Positions 9,886 to 19,304 of a stretch of DNA of 64,000 bases are shown in pieces (the stretch's first letter is position 1; each line of letters begins with the position of its first letter). The position numbers were made by a program, and so were the translations under genes. The DNA comes from Pseudomonadota bacterium (lineage in GTDB: Bacteria > Chloroflexota > UBA6077 > JAJPHF01): positions 1 through 64,000 of the forward strand of contig JAJPHF010000150.1 in NCBI GenBank assembly GCA_021325365.1, given 5' to 3'. Below the pieces are notes generated by a model, which worked only from the letters and a program-made list of their open reading frames with translations, did not search any database and had not been told where the DNA came from.

Positions 9886-11142
9886 CTAGTCTTGCCCGCG
9901 CAGGTACTGCACCGCGCGGTCGAGCACGGGGTCCGTGCTGCCGCTCCCCGCGGCCACGACGATGTCCGGCGCCAGGCCCACGCCGTCCAGCGGCTGCTCG
10001 TTTGGCGTCAGCCAGCGGGCAATCGTGATCCGCACCGTGGAGTGATCGGCTAGCGTGTGAACGTGCTGCACGGTTCCCTTGCCGAACGTCCGCTCGCCCA
10101 CCAGCACGCCGCGCCCGTGATCGTGCAGGGCGCCCGCCACGATCTCCGCCGCGCTCGCGCTCCCGTGGTCCACCAGCACTGCGACGGGGATCTGCGTCGC
10201 CCGCCCGCCCTCCTTCGCGCGGAACACCTCGCGGCGCCCGTCCGCGTACTCCTCCGTCAGCAGCACGCCGTCTGGCACGAACTCGCTCGCCACCTCGAGG
10301 GCCGCCTGCAAGTAGCCGCCCGGGTTCGCGCGCAAGTCCAGCACCAGCCCCTGCGGCCGCGCCGCCAGCAGCCGGTCGAGCGGCTCGCGCAAGTCCCGCG
10401 CCGTCGTGCTCGCGAACGTGCTGATCCGGACGTAGGCCACGTCGCCGTCGAGCAGCCGCGTCCGCACCGACTCCAGCTTGATGTCCGAGCGCGTCACGTC
10501 GAACGGCCGCGGCGCCGGCCAGCCGTCGCGCTGCACCATCAGGCGCACCGGCGTGCCGCGCGGGCCACGGATGAGGTTCACCGCCTGGAGCAGCGACAGC
10601 CCGGTCAAGTCCTGGCCGTCCGCCTGCACGATGTAGTCGCCCGCGCGGATGCCCGCCTTCTCGCTCGGCGAGCCCTCGATCGGCGACACCACCCGCAGCT
10701 TCCCGTCTACCAGGTCCACGTGGACGCCGATCCCCTCGAAGCCGCCCCGCAGCTCCGCGTCGCTGACCTCGCTCATGTCCGGGTCGAGGTACACCGTGTG
10801 CGGATCGCCGAGCGCCTCCAGCATGCCCTTGATCGCGCCGCGCGTCAGTTTCTTGCTGTCCAGCGCGCCGCGATCGTAGTACTCGTGGTCCAGCAGCGAC
10901 CACGTCTCCCAGAACGTCTGGAACTGCTCCTGAAGCTCGGGGGACACCGAGGGGGGGGTGCCGGACCGCGTGCCGCTCGCCGCCGCGGCCGGGGACGCGC
11001 CCCACGGCACCAGGCTGGCCAGCCCAACGCCTGGGCCGTTCGTGCCCTGGCCCCGCCCGGCCGCCAGCCCCAGCGTGTAGCCGGTGCCCAGGACGAACGC
11101 CAGCACGAACAGCACGAAGAGCGCGGTGGTTACTCGCCGCAT
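9886..11142 (-). CDS. S41 family C-terminal processing peptidase (CtpA-like)
   Basis: A 418-residue exported protease. It has an N-terminal signal/anchor helix (RRVTTALFVLFVLAFVLG), an N-terminal helical region, then a PDZ domain (about residues 120-200, with GIGVHVDLVDGKLRV and EGSPSEKAGIRAGDYI). The S41 catalytic core follows: LDLRANPGGYLQAALEVAS, the Ser in DHGSASAAEIVAGALHD, and the Lys in GERTFGKGTVQ. It cleaves C-termini of periplasmic or cell-wall proteins. The start is ATG 11142; upstream frame is unconserved. It lies upstream of smpB but with its own stop 73 nt away. Confidence 0.93.
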   Translation of the reverse strand: MRRVTTALFVLFVLAFVLGTGYTLGLAAGRGQGTNGPGVGLASLVPWGASPAAAASGTRSGTPPSVSPELQEQFQTFWETWSLLDHEYYDRGALDSKKLTRGAIKGMLEALGDPHTVYLDPDMSEVSDAELRGGFEGIGVHVDLVDGKLRVVSPIEGSPSEKAGIRAGDYIVQADGQDLTGLSLLQAVNLIRGPRGTPVRLMVQRDGWPAPRPFDVTRSDIKLESVRTRLLDGDVAYVRISTFASTTARDLREPLDRLLAARPQGLVLDLRANPGGYLQAALEVASEFVPDGVLLTEEYADGRREVFRAKEGGRATQIPVAVLVDHGSASAAEIVAGALHDHGRGVLVGERTFGKGTVQHVHTLADHSTVRITIARWLTPNEQPLDGVGLAPDIVVAAGSGSTDPVLDRAVQYLRGQD

Positions 11143-11400
11143 TCGTCCGCCACCAGTGACCAGCGACCGGCCGCCAGCCGCCGCACGAGGATCGGCGTGC
11201 CCCGCGGAGCACGGGGCGAGGGACAACCCACCAAGACAGAACTACCAGCGCATTGTAAACGCGCGCCGGAGGCTTGGGCAAGGCAAGCGCGGCGGCCGGC
11301 GCGCAAGCTCGCGGAGCGCGCCGTCCCGCCGGCGCCCCTTCCGCCTGCTACAATCACCGCGCACCGACTCCATAGTATCCGATCCCACAAAGGAGGCCCC

Positions 11401-12519
11401 GTGCAGCGTGCCGCCCACCTCAGCCGGCATCCCGCGGCCCGTCGTCCCGCGCCGCCTCGCGTGGGCGCCTGGGCCGCGCTGGCCGGCCTGCTGGCCACCG
11501 GACTGCTCGCGAGCTGTGCGCCCGCGCCGGCCGCGCCCGCCGCCCCGGGGGCGCCCCCCGCCGCGCGGCAAGCCAGCGCGGCCGCCAGCCTCACGCCCAC
11601 GCCGCTCAAGCTCCGCGCCGGCTTCACCTCGATCTCCGGCACGATGGCCCCCCTCTGGGCCGGCGCCGAGGGCGGCTACTTCGCCCGCGAGGGCCTCGAT
11701 GTCGAGATCTTCTCCTTCCCCAGCGGCAACGAGGGTGTGCAGGCGCTGATGGCCGGCGAGGTCGATTTCCTCCAGATCGCCGGCGCTACCACCGTCTCCG
11801 CGGCCCTCGGCGGCGGCGACACGCTCGTCCTCGCCACGATGGTCCGCACGCTCGTCCAGAGCCTCGTCGCCCGCCCCGAGATCACCCAGCCCGACGACCT
11901 GCGCGGCAAGGCCGTCGGCATCTCGCGCCTCGGCACCACGATCGACACGGGCGCCCGCCTGGCGCTCCGCCACTTCGGCCTCGAGCCCGACCGCGACGTG
12001 GCGATCGTGCAGGCGGGCGCGATGTCCAACATCCTCGGGTCGATGGAGGCGGGCCGCGTGCAGGCCGGCATCCTCTCCTACCCCGGGGTTTCGCAGGCCC
12101 GCAAGCTCGGCTTCCCCGAGCTGCTCGACATCGGCACCCTCGGCTTCCCCTACGCCTCGACGGGCGTCAGCGCCCGCCGCAGCTACGCCAGCCAGCAGCC
12201 CGACGTGGTGCGCCGCTACCTCCGCGGCCAGATCGCGGGCATTTACCGCCTGGTCAACGACAAGCCCTTCGCCCTCACCCTCTACCGGAAATACCTTCAG
12301 ACCGATGAGCCGGACGTGCTGGACGAGACCTACGAGGTCTACGCGCTGAAGTACCTGGAGCGCGTGCCCTATCCCGACGAGCGCTCGATCCAGGGCGTGC
12401 TCGACGAGCTAGCCGTCGAGGTCCCCCGCGCGCGCGACGCCAACCCGCGCGACTTCTTCGACGACCGCTTCGTCCGTGAGCTAGACGAGAGCGGCTACAT
12501 CCGCACCCTCGCCCAGTAA
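11401..12519 (+). CDS. NMT1/THI5-like ABC transporter substrate-binding lipoprotein
   Basis: A 372-residue protein starting at GTG 11401 behind a strong AAAGGAGG. The signal peptide ends in the lipobox LLAS-C. After a Pro/Ala linker comes the NMT1 fold: RAGFTSISGTMAPLWAGAE, GGYFAREGLDVEI, AGEVDFLQIAG and DLRGKAVGISRLGT. Such proteins bind sulfonates, nitriles, thiamine precursors or other small ligands outside the cell for an ABC importer. No permease or ATPase gene is adjacent. A TACAAT -10-like box lies at 11349-11354. The very long frame upstream of 11401 is a shadow of the protease gene. Confidence 0.9.
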   Translation: MQRAAHLSRHPAARRPAPPRVGAWAALAGLLATGLLASCAPAPAAPAAPGAPPAARQASAAASLTPTPLKLRAGFTSISGTMAPLWAGAEGGYFAREGLDVEIFSFPSGNEGVQALMAGEVDFLQIAGATTVSAALGGGDTLVLATMVRTLVQSLVARPEITQPDDLRGKAVGISRLGTTIDTGARLALRHFGLEPDRDVAIVQAGAMSNILGSMEAGRVQAGILSYPGVSQARKLGFPELLDIGTLGFPYASTGVSARRSYASQQPDVVRRYLRGQIAGIYRLVNDKPFALTLYRKYLQTDEPDVLDETYEVYALKYLERVPYPDERSIQGVLDELAVEVPRARDANPRDFFDDRFVRELDESGYIRTLAQ

Positions 12520-12526
12520 TCCCTCC

Positions 12527-12610
12527 CCCTCTCCCCTTGGGAGAGGGCCGGGGTGGATGCCCGTCTTACTCCCTCTCCCCCCGGGAGAGGGCCGGGGTGA
12601 GGGGGTCTCC
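12527..12610. terminator. Tandem CCCTCTCCC/GGGAGAGGG hairpins between convergent genes
   Basis: Two perfect 9-bp palindromes, at 12527-12547 (loop CTT) and 12571-12591 (loop CCC), each followed by CCGGGGTG. They separate the convergent binding-protein and EEP genes and probably act as a bidirectional terminator. They belong to the same dispersed element family as 9278, 36748, 50036 and 61463. Confidence 0.7.
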
Positions 12611-12618
12611 GCCTCCCT

Positions 12619-13644
12619 CTACCGGAACGCCAGGTCCGCGACGACCGGCAGGTGGTCCGACCCGCCGTCCGGCCCGACGGCCGCGTGCAAGGCGACCAGC
12701 TCCGGCGAGTGGAACACGTAGTCGATCCGCACCAGCGGCACCGACAGCGTCCAACCGCCCCAGCGCAGGTGGCTTGGGTAGGTGTGCCCGAAACCGGCGC
12801 CCGCCTCGCGGAAGCTGTCGCCCAACACGCTGTGCAGCCGCTCGTAAGGATAGCTCCACTCCGTCTCGTTGAAATCGCCCGTCAGCAGCCGCGGCCCGTC
12901 AGTCGCCTGTAGCCGCGCCACCAGGTCCTCCACCTGCGCGTCGCGCCAGCCGGGGCTGAAGCCGCGCACCAGCGGCACGAGCCCGCGCCGCCAGCGGACG
13001 CGATAGCTCGGCCGCGTCACGTGGACGTTCGTGTGCAGCAGCGTCCGGTCGCCCACGCTGACCGCGACCTGATGGGCTAGGTAGCCCGCGTCCTGCAAGC
13101 GGAACTCCCCCTCCGCCTCCAGCGGCCAGCGGCTGAGCACCAGCGTGTCGGTCGTGCCGACGTGGTACGGGTACGTCGCGGCCAGCGCGTCCGGCAGCGC
13201 GTCCTCCGTGGCCGGGGGTACCTCCTGGAGCGCTACCAGGTCCGCGTCTACCGCCTGGATCGTTCGCAGCAGCGGCGCCTGCTGCCCCCCGCCGACGTTC
13301 CCGCCCGTGTTGAACGTCAGCACGCGCAAGTGCGGCCCCGCGACGGCGGGCGGAGACTGCGGGACGAGCTGCGGCCCATATGCCCAGACGAACGCCGCGA
13401 GCGGCAACAGTGACAGCACGAGCGCCGCCCGCGCCCGCAGCACGAGCGCCGCGAGCAGCAGCAGGGGCAGCGGCGTGAACAAGTACAGGGTGAACTCGCG
13501 CAGCAGCGCCAGGCTGCCGCTGCGCCCCAGCCCCGCCGCCAGCCCCGCGAAATAGGCCCCCATGCCCAGGGCGTAGCTGAGCGCGGCCACGGCCAGCACG
13601 AAGCGCAGCAACCCGATCAGCACGCCGCCTCGGTCCTCCCCCAT
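12619..13644 (-). CDS. Membrane-anchored endonuclease/exonuclease/phosphatase family protein
   Basis: About 341 residues. Three N-terminal hydrophobic helices (about residues 8-100) precede an EEP domain with LRVLTFNTGGN, the metal ligand Glu in LVALQEVPP, HTNVHVTRP, TGDFNETEWSYPYERL and the terminal SDHLPVVADL. The architecture matches the VanJ/YafD-like membrane phosphodiesterases, with the active site outside the membrane. The substrate is unknown. Two starts are plausible: 13644 (GGAGG 9 nt upstream) or 13689 (GGAG 5 nt upstream). Confidence 0.85.
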   Translation of the reverse strand: MGEDRGGVLIGLLRFVLAVAALSYALGMGAYFAGLAAGLGRSGSLALLREFTLYLFTPLPLLLLAALVLRARAALVLSLLPLAAFVWAYGPQLVPQSPPAVAGPHLRVLTFNTGGNVGGGQQAPLLRTIQAVDADLVALQEVPPATEDALPDALAATYPYHVGTTDTLVLSRWPLEAEGEFRLQDAGYLAHQVAVSVGDRTLLHTNVHVTRPSYRVRWRRGLVPLVRGFSPGWRDAQVEDLVARLQATDGPRLLTGDFNETEWSYPYERLHSVLGDSFREAGAGFGHTYPSHLRWGGWTLSVPLVRIDYVFHSPELVALHAAVGPDGGSDHLPVVADLAFR

Positions 13645-13984
13645 CTCGGACGGCCTCCAGTCGCCGCCTCGCTGCTCCGGGAGCACCATACGCGCTCCGC
13701 CGCTCGCCAGGCGAGGGATTGGCGTCGCGGCCACAACCTGGGGCGGCCGCGCGGCCGCCGGGGCGCGCGGGACCAGCCTGCCTCGCTGGGGGCCGACGAC
13801 CGCTCAAGCCTTGGTCACCGCCCGCCGCGGGGCGCCACGGGCGGCGGCCGCGCGGTGGCCGTCGCAGCCGAGTCACAGGTAGCGGCCCTCTCCTGCGCTC
13901 ACCCCCTGACGCGAATTGCAGACTATCTCTATCAAGGGTTGGCACCCATGCCGACCGCGGGGATTACAGCAAGGGAGTGACAGT
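13645..13984. other. Intergenic stretch with no supported gene
   Basis: Lies between two divergent genes. It holds the possible N-terminal extension of the EEP gene (to 13734), and from about 13905 a less GC-rich segment (GACTATCTCTATCAAGG) that may carry the promoter of the secreted-protein gene. I see no RNA gene or clear operator. Confidence 0.5.
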
Positions 13985-14527
13985 TTGCGTCTGCTGGCCT
14001 GCCTCACGTTTCTGGTCCCGCTCACCACCCTCGCCCGCGCTCCCCTCGTGGCGGCGCAGGAGTGCGACGTGCGAGGTGCCGTGGAGCGACCGGTAGCGGA
14101 TGCGGTCATCACCGATCAGCCCATCACGATCAGCGGCTGGGCAGCCGACGTCGCGGCCCCGAACGGCACCGGCATCGACGAGGTCCGGGTGGCCCTCGAC
14201 GCCGACCCCTGGGCGGGCGGCGTGCCGCTGCCGGCGCTGTACGGTTGGGAGCGCCCCGACGTGGCGGACCTCCTTGGCACGCCGCGCTTCCGGCCGAGCG
14301 GGTTCGCGCTCGCCTGGGATCCCACCGGGGTGCTGCCGGGCCGGCACACCCTGTACATCCAGGCCCGCAGCGCCTGCGGCTGGATCCGGAGCACGCGCAA
14401 CGTCGTGGTGATCGGCCCGCGGGCGCCGTCGCTCGGCGCGCCCCCGAGCAACAGCCCCGCGTGGGGCGCGCCCGCCATCCCCGCGCCTGGCACGATCTCC
14501 CCCAGCACCCCCGCCGCCGCCCGCTGA
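13985..14527 (+). CDS. Secreted protein with one Ig-like/adhesion-type domain
   Basis: About 180 residues from TTG 13985 (GGGAGTGACAG upstream). A signal peptide (LRLLACLTFLVPLTTLARA) is followed by a single beta domain with PITISGWAADV, GIDEVRVALD and LPGRHTLYIQARSACGW. This resembles the Ig-like repeat proteins exported by Chloroflexota. A Pro/Ser/Ala-rich tail follows. The function is unknown; probably cell-surface or secreted. A Cys in ECDVRGAV and another in SACGWI could form a disulfide. Confidence 0.65.
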   Translation: MRLLACLTFLVPLTTLARAPLVAAQECDVRGAVERPVADAVITDQPITISGWAADVAAPNGTGIDEVRVALDADPWAGGVPLPALYGWERPDVADLLGTPRFRPSGFALAWDPTGVLPGRHTLYIQARSACGWIRSTRNVVVIGPRAPSLGAPPSNSPAWGAPAIPAPGTISPSTPAAAR

Positions 14528-14769
14528 TCGCCCCGCAGCCTACTCCTCGCCGCTCGGCGCGCCGGTATGCGCGTGGAGCCGAAATGGCGCCACGCTTCCG
14601 TTGTCGAGCGCCCCCCTGTACTAGCGGCGCCCGCCTTCGTTCCTCGGCCACCTGCGCTGAGCCGTGCATGGCATCCGCGCCCGCGGCCAGGACGGAGGTC
14701 GCTTGTCCGGGCGGGGGGCGGCGCCCTATCCTAGCTGTCAGTTGCCAGTCGTCCGCCCGGAGGCTCGCC

Positions 14770-17427
14770 ATGAACGATGCCGAGTTTCGCCTGCCGCGCT
14801 ACGTGCGCCCCGAGCGTTACGCCGTCCACCTGGCGCCCGACCTGGAGACCTGGTCCTTTACCGGCGAGGAGAGCATCCTCCTGACCCTCGACCGCGACGT
14901 GCGGCGCGTGGAGCTCCACGCGCTCGACCTGGACATTACCCGCGCCGAGGCCGCCGTCGGCCGACGGCGGCTCCCCGCCAGCGTCACCTACCAGCCGGGC
15001 CGCGAGACGGCCGAGCTGCGCTTCGCCGAGCCGCTGCCCGCCGGCCGCGCCACGCTGCGCCTGGAGTTCCGCGGCACGATCGGCACCGGCCTGCGCGGCC
15101 TCTACCGCGCCGAGGCGGGCGGCCGACGCTACGCTTTCACGCAGTTCGAGGCGACCGACGCCCGCCGCGCCTTCCCCTGCTTCGACGAGCCGGCCTTCAA
15201 GGCCCGCTTCGACCTGTCGGCCACCGTCCCGGCGGACCTCGTCGCCATCTCGAACGGCGCGCCGCTGCGCGAGGCCCCCGGCGCCGAGCCGGGCACCAAG
15301 ACCGTCACCTTCGCCACCACGCCGCGCATGTCCACCTACCTCGTCGCGCTCGCGGTCGGCGCGCTGGAGCCGACCGCAACGGCGCTCGCTCGCGGCGGCA
15401 CGCCCATCCGCGTCTGGACCGTGCCGGGCAAGACCGGCATGGGTGGCCTGGCGCTGGAGGCCGCCGTCGCGTCCCTCAACCGCCTGGAGCGCTACTTCGG
15501 CGTGCGCTACCCTTACGGCAAGCTGGACCTCCTCGCCGTGCCCGACTTCGAGGCCGGCGCGATGGAGAACTCGGGCGCCATCTTCTTCCGCGAAACGGCC
15601 CTGCTCTGCGATCCCGCCACCGCCTCCGTGGCCGCCCAGAAGCGCATCGCCCTCGTCGTCGCCCACGAGATCGCCCACCAGTGGTTCGGCAACCTCGTCA
15701 CGATGCAGTGGTGGGACGACCTCTGGCTGAACGAGGCGTTCGCCACCTGGATCGAGTTCCGCACCGTCGGCGACTGGCGCCCCGACTGGGACATCTGGGT
15801 GGACTTCCAGCAGGAGAAGGCCGCTCCCTTCGCCACCGATGCGCTCGCCTCCACCCGCCCGATCCACGCCCCCGTGAAGAGCGCCGCCCAGGCCAGCGAG
15901 ATGTTCGACGCCATCACCTACGAGAAGGGCGCGGCCGTCCTGTTCATGCTGGAGCAGTACGTCGGCCCGCAGGTCTTCCGCGCCGGCGTGCGCCAGTACA
16001 TCCGCGACCACCGCGAGGGCAATGCCACCGCGAACGACCTCTTCGCCGCCCTGGAGCAGGCTTCCGGCACGCGCGTGCGCGCCATCGCCCGCGACTGGAT
16101 CGAGCAGCCCGGCTTCCCGCTCGTCCGCGCCACCGCCCGCCCCGCCGGCACCCGCCCCCACCTCCTGCTCGAGCAGCAGCGCTTCTTCGCCAACCCAAAC
16201 CTCAGTGCTGAGTCGACAGTGCTGAGTGCTGCGTCCGAGGGGAACGGCGCCCAGCACTCAGCACTCAGCGCTCAGCGCGCGATCTGGCGGGTGCCCATCG
16301 TCCTGCGCTACGCCGACGGGCGGCGCCCGCTGGTCCAGCGCGCGCTACTCTCCACGCCGCGCGCTGAGCTGGCGCTCGAAACGCCGCGGCCGCCGCGCTG
16401 GCTCTACGCCAACGCGGGCGGCAGCGGCTTCTACCGCGTGCTGCACGATCCCGCCACGCTGTCGGGCCTGACGAACGACGTGGGCACGGTCCTCGACGCC
16501 GCCGAGCGTGTCGCCCTGATTGGCAACCAGTGGGCGCTCGCGCGCGCCGACTACGCCGGCGTGGACAGCTTCCTCAGCCTGCTGGAAGGCTTCCGCCACG
16601 AGCCGCACCACGCGGTCGTCGAGTCGATCGTCGACGCGCTCGCCTCCATCGACTACTACCTCGTCGAGCCCGACGACCGGCCCGCCTGGTCGGCGCTGGT
16701 GGAATACCTGCTCGCGCCTCAGATCGAGGAGCTTGGCTGGCAGCCCGCGCCGGGCGACGACGACGGGCGCCGTCTGCGCCGCGCCGCCACGCTCCGCGCC
16801 CTCGGCCGCCTGGCGCGGCTGCCCGCCGTTGTCGGCGAGGCCCGGCAGGGCGTCGAGCGCTACTGGGCCGACGCCAATAGCGTGGACCCCAACCTGGTCG
16901 ACGTGTTCATCGCCGTCGCCGCGCAGGACGGCAGCCCCGCCCTCTTCGACCAGTACCTCGCCCACATGCGCGAGGCCCGCACGCCCCAGGACGAGACGCG
17001 CCACCTGTTCGGGCTGGCCACCTTCGAGGACCCCGTGCTCGTCCAGCAAGCGCTCGACCTGAGCCTCACCCCAGCCGTGAAGACGCAGGACGTGGGGCCG
17101 CTGCTCGCGCGCCTGCTCGGCAACCCGGTCGGCAAGCACCAGGCCTGGAACTTCATCCGCGTCCAGTGGCCGGCCGTCGAGGAGCGGCTGCCGCCCTTCA
17201 TGCGCCGCCGCTTGGTCGCCGCCACGGTGAACCTGGCGACCGCCGAGGCGCGCGACGAGGTCGCCGCCTTCTTCGCCGAGCATCCCGTCGAGGGCGCCGA
17301 GCGCACGCTGCGCCAGACGCTGGAGCAGCTCGACATCGTCATCGGGTTCCGCGAGCGGGCCGCGCCGCGCTTGCGCGACGTCCTGCGCAAGGACTATCAC
17401 CAGGCGATGCCGGGCGCCGGCCGTTGA
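14770..17427 (+). CDS. M1 family zinc aminopeptidase
   Basis: An 885-residue gluzincin aminopeptidase. The exopeptidase motif GAMEN is at residues 263-267. The zinc site is HEIAH at 299-303 with the third ligand Glu 18 residues later (E322, in LNEAF). The N-terminal beta domain and C-terminal ERAP1-like helical domain are both present, so it is full length. It removes N-terminal residues from peptides, probably in the cytoplasm, since no signal peptide is seen. The region around residues 478-503 is encoded by an inverted heptamer-repeat cassette and appears to be an insertion between the catalytic and beta domains. Confidence 0.94.
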   Translation: MNDAEFRLPRYVRPERYAVHLAPDLETWSFTGEESILLTLDRDVRRVELHALDLDITRAEAAVGRRRLPASVTYQPGRETAELRFAEPLPAGRATLRLEFRGTIGTGLRGLYRAEAGGRRYAFTQFEATDARRAFPCFDEPAFKARFDLSATVPADLVAISNGAPLREAPGAEPGTKTVTFATTPRMSTYLVALAVGALEPTATALARGGTPIRVWTVPGKTGMGGLALEAAVASLNRLERYFGVRYPYGKLDLLAVPDFEAGAMENSGAIFFRETALLCDPATASVAAQKRIALVVAHEIAHQWFGNLVTMQWWDDLWLNEAFATWIEFRTVGDWRPDWDIWVDFQQEKAAPFATDALASTRPIHAPVKSAAQASEMFDAITYEKGAAVLFMLEQYVGPQVFRAGVRQYIRDHREGNATANDLFAALEQASGTRVRAIARDWIEQPGFPLVRATARPAGTRPHLLLEQQRFFANPNLSAESTVLSAASEGNGAQHSALSAQRAIWRVPIVLRYADGRRPLVQRALLSTPRAELALETPRPPRWLYANAGGSGFYRVLHDPATLSGLTNDVGTVLDAAERVALIGNQWALARADYAGVDSFLSLLEGFRHEPHHAVVESIVDALASIDYYLVEPDDRPAWSALVEYLLAPQIEELGWQPAPGDDDGRRLRRAATLRALGRLARLPAVVGEARQGVERYWADANSVDPNLVDVFIAVAAQDGSPALFDQYLAHMREARTPQDETRHLFGLATFEDPVLVQQALDLSLTPAVKTQDVGPLLARLLGNPVGKHQAWNFIRVQWPAVEERLPPFMRRRLVAATVNLATAEARDEVAAFFAEHPVEGAERTLRQTLEQLDIVIGFRERAAPRLRDVLRKDYHQAMPGAGR
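16201..16276. repeat. Inverted CAGCACT heptamer cassette inside the aminopeptidase
   Basis: AGTGCTGAGT units (16203-16231) are followed by a core of about 20 nt, then AGCACTCAGCACTCAGCGCTC in the opposite sense. The two arms are complementary and could fold back. The whole insert stays in frame, encoding LSAESTVLSAAS and AQHSALSAQ. Confidence 0.8.
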
Positions 17428-17513
17428 GGAGGCACGACACGAGCCGGAGCAGCCGCGACGGAGCCAGCCTGCCTGCGGAGGCGGGCGCCGGCCCGGGCAG
17501 TCCCAACGCGGCC

Positions 17514-18869
17514 ATGCCGGCGCCGGCGGCGGCCGCCGCGCACTCGCCCCCGGACGGCCGCTACACCGCGCTCGGCGCCGCCGCCGCGCCGGCCACCCCA
17601 CCCGGCACTCAGCACTCGGCGCTCAGCACTCGCCTCGGCGCGACCTTCCGCGCGCTCCGCAACTACAACTATCGCCTCTTCTGGGGCGGCCAGTTCATCT
17701 CGCTCACCGGCGACTGGGTGCAGCGCGCGGGGATGGCCTGGCTGGTGCTCGACCTCACAGGATCGCCGCTGGCGCTGGGCACCGTCACCATGCTCCAGTT
17801 CCTGCCGATCTCCCTGTTCGCGCTCTTCGGCGGCGTGCTCGCCGACCGCCTGCCCAAGCGCCGCGTGCTCGTGCTCACCCAGATCGGCATCTGCACGGAT
17901 ACCGTCGTCCTGGCCGCGCTGGTCAGCAGCGGCACCATCCAGCTATGGCACCTCTACGTCCTCGCCATCATCCAGGGGCTCTTTCAGGCCGTCGACGCCC
18001 CGACCCGCCAGGCGCTCGTCATGGAGCTGGTCGGGCGCGACGACCTGGCGAACGCCGTGGCCCTCAACTCGGGCAACTTCAACCTGTCCCGCATCCTCGG
18101 CCCGGCGCTGGGCGGCGTGCTGATCGCCAGTATCGGCACGGCCGCGTGCTTCTGGCTGAACGCCTCCAGCTACCTGGCGGTGATCGTCGCGCTCGCCCTC
18201 ATGCGCGCCGCCGAGTTCCACGCCGTGCCGCCGCCCGCCCGCGGCCGCGTGCTCCGGCAGCTGGGCGAAGGCATCGCCTACGCCGTGCGCACGCCCGCGC
18301 TGTGCGGCGTCTTCATCGTCGTCTGGACCTTCGGCGCCTTCGGCTTCAACTTCATCACCATTCTGCCGCTGCTCGCGCGCTACGCCTACGAGACCGGCCC
18401 CGAGGGCTACGGCGTGCTCAGCTCGTTCCTAGGGGTCGGCTCCCTGGCGGCCGCGCTGATCGTCGCCAGCCGCCAGCACGCGACCCGCCGCCTGCTCCTC
18501 GGCGCGGCGGCGACGTTCGCGGCGCTGCTCGCGCTGCTCGGCGCCAACCCCTGGTACGGCGTCGGCGCGCTGTTGCTGCTCGTCATGGGCGTCGCCAGCA
18601 TCGCCTTCAGCGCCACCGGCCAGACGCTCATCCAGTACGCCGCGCCCGGTCAGCTGCGCGGTCGCGTCATGGGCGTCTACACCGTGCTCGCCATGGGCAT
18701 GACGCCCATCGGCGCGCTCGCGCTCGGCGGCCTGAGCGAGCTAGCGGGCATTCGCGCCGCGCTCGGCGTGGTGAGCGCCCTCTGCGCTCTGGGCACGGTC
18801 GTGAGCTGGCTTTACCTGCGCCACCACTTGGGCCGGCAGGCGTTCGCCCACGAGGCGCTACTGGTATAG
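17514..18869 (+). CDS. MFS_3 family exporter (EntS-like)
   Basis: A 451-residue protein with about 12 helices. TM1 is YNYRLFWGGQFISLTGDWVQ and the loop motif is GGVLADRLPKRRVL. These fit the MFS_3/enterobactin exporter-like branch, often putative macrolide or siderophore exporters. The N-terminal 45 residues before the first helix are Ala/Pro-rich and include a heptamer-repeat peptide (TQHSALSTR), so the true functional start may be later; ATG 17514 is the first plausible start after the aminopeptidase stop. The substrate is unknown. Confidence 0.88.
   Translation: MPAPAAAAAHSPPDGRYTALGAAAAPATPPGTQHSALSTRLGATFRALRNYNYRLFWGGQFISLTGDWVQRAGMAWLVLDLTGSPLALGTVTMLQFLPISLFALFGGVLADRLPKRRVLVLTQIGICTDTVVLAALVSSGTIQLWHLYVLAIIQGLFQAVDAPTRQALVMELVGRDDLANAVALNSGNFNLSRILGPALGGVLIASIGTAACFWLNASSYLAVIVALALMRAAEFHAVPPPARGRVLRQLGEGIAYAVRTPALCGVFIVVWTFGAFGFNFITILPLLARYAYETGPEGYGVLSSFLGVGSLAAALIVASRQHATRRLLLGAAATFAALLALLGANPWYGVGALLLLVMGVASIAFSATGQTLIQYAAPGQLRGRVMGVYTVLAMGMTPIGALALGGLSELAGIRAALGVVSALCALGTVVSWLYLRHHLGRQAFAHEALLV
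17605..17632 (+). repeat. CAGCACT heptamer array in the MFS N-terminus
   Basis: GGCACTCAGCACTCGGCGCT followed by CAGCACTC: four degenerate heptamer units encoding GTQHSALSTR just before the first membrane helix of the exporter. Confidence 0.8.
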
Positions 18870-19244
18870 GCCCGCGACGTACCCGCTCGCCTCCAGCTCC
18901 TGCAGCAGGCTGGAATCGACCAGGCTGGCCGCCACCTTCAGCGGCACCAGCGCCGCCATCCGCGCGCCCCCCGCCGCCTGGCCGCCGCGCCCCAGCGGCC
19001 CATTCGTCGCCGCGTTAGCCACCCCGGCGCTGGCCTCGCCCGCCGCGCCACTGTTCGCCAGCTTGGTCCCCGCAGCCATCGGCCCACGCGCCGGCTGCGC
19101 CGCGGGCCCGGCGCGGCCCCTGCCCGCACACGCCGCGAGCAGCACGGCCACCACCCACGCGACCAAGAGGCCTAACCCGCCCCGCGTAGCCCGGCCTCCC
19201 CCATCCGGTACGGGAGCAATATAGGCCGTTGGCGGTGGCTGCAA
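18858..19244 (-). CDS. Small putative lipoprotein
   Basis: A 128-residue frame starting at TTG 19244, with a hydrophobic segment ending in the lipobox-like LLAA-C at about residue 39. A Gly/Ala-rich mature part follows and it ends LLQELEASGYVAGLYQ. Its stop overlaps the convergent MFS gene by 12 nt. No family is recognised. The lipobox and the non-random C-terminus support a real gene, but the weak start and low complexity leave doubt. Confidence 0.5.
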   Translation of the reverse strand: MQPPPTAYIAPVPDGGGRATRGGLGLLVAWVVAVLLAACAGRGRAGPAAQPARGPMAAGTKLANSGAAGEASAGVANAATNGPLGRGGQAAGGARMAALVPLKVAASLVDSSLLQELEASGYVAGLYQ

Positions 19245-19304
19245 GTTACCAGGCAGCGGTCCACCCGCGTATGAGCAGCGTGTCCGGCGATGGGGGACGC
19301 GCTG

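Noticed and set aside
10057..11400. Long open frame continuing upstream of the binding protein at 11401
   Set aside because: It runs antisense to the S41 protease and has no conserved sequence; it is a high-GC shadow. The protein starts at GTG 11401.
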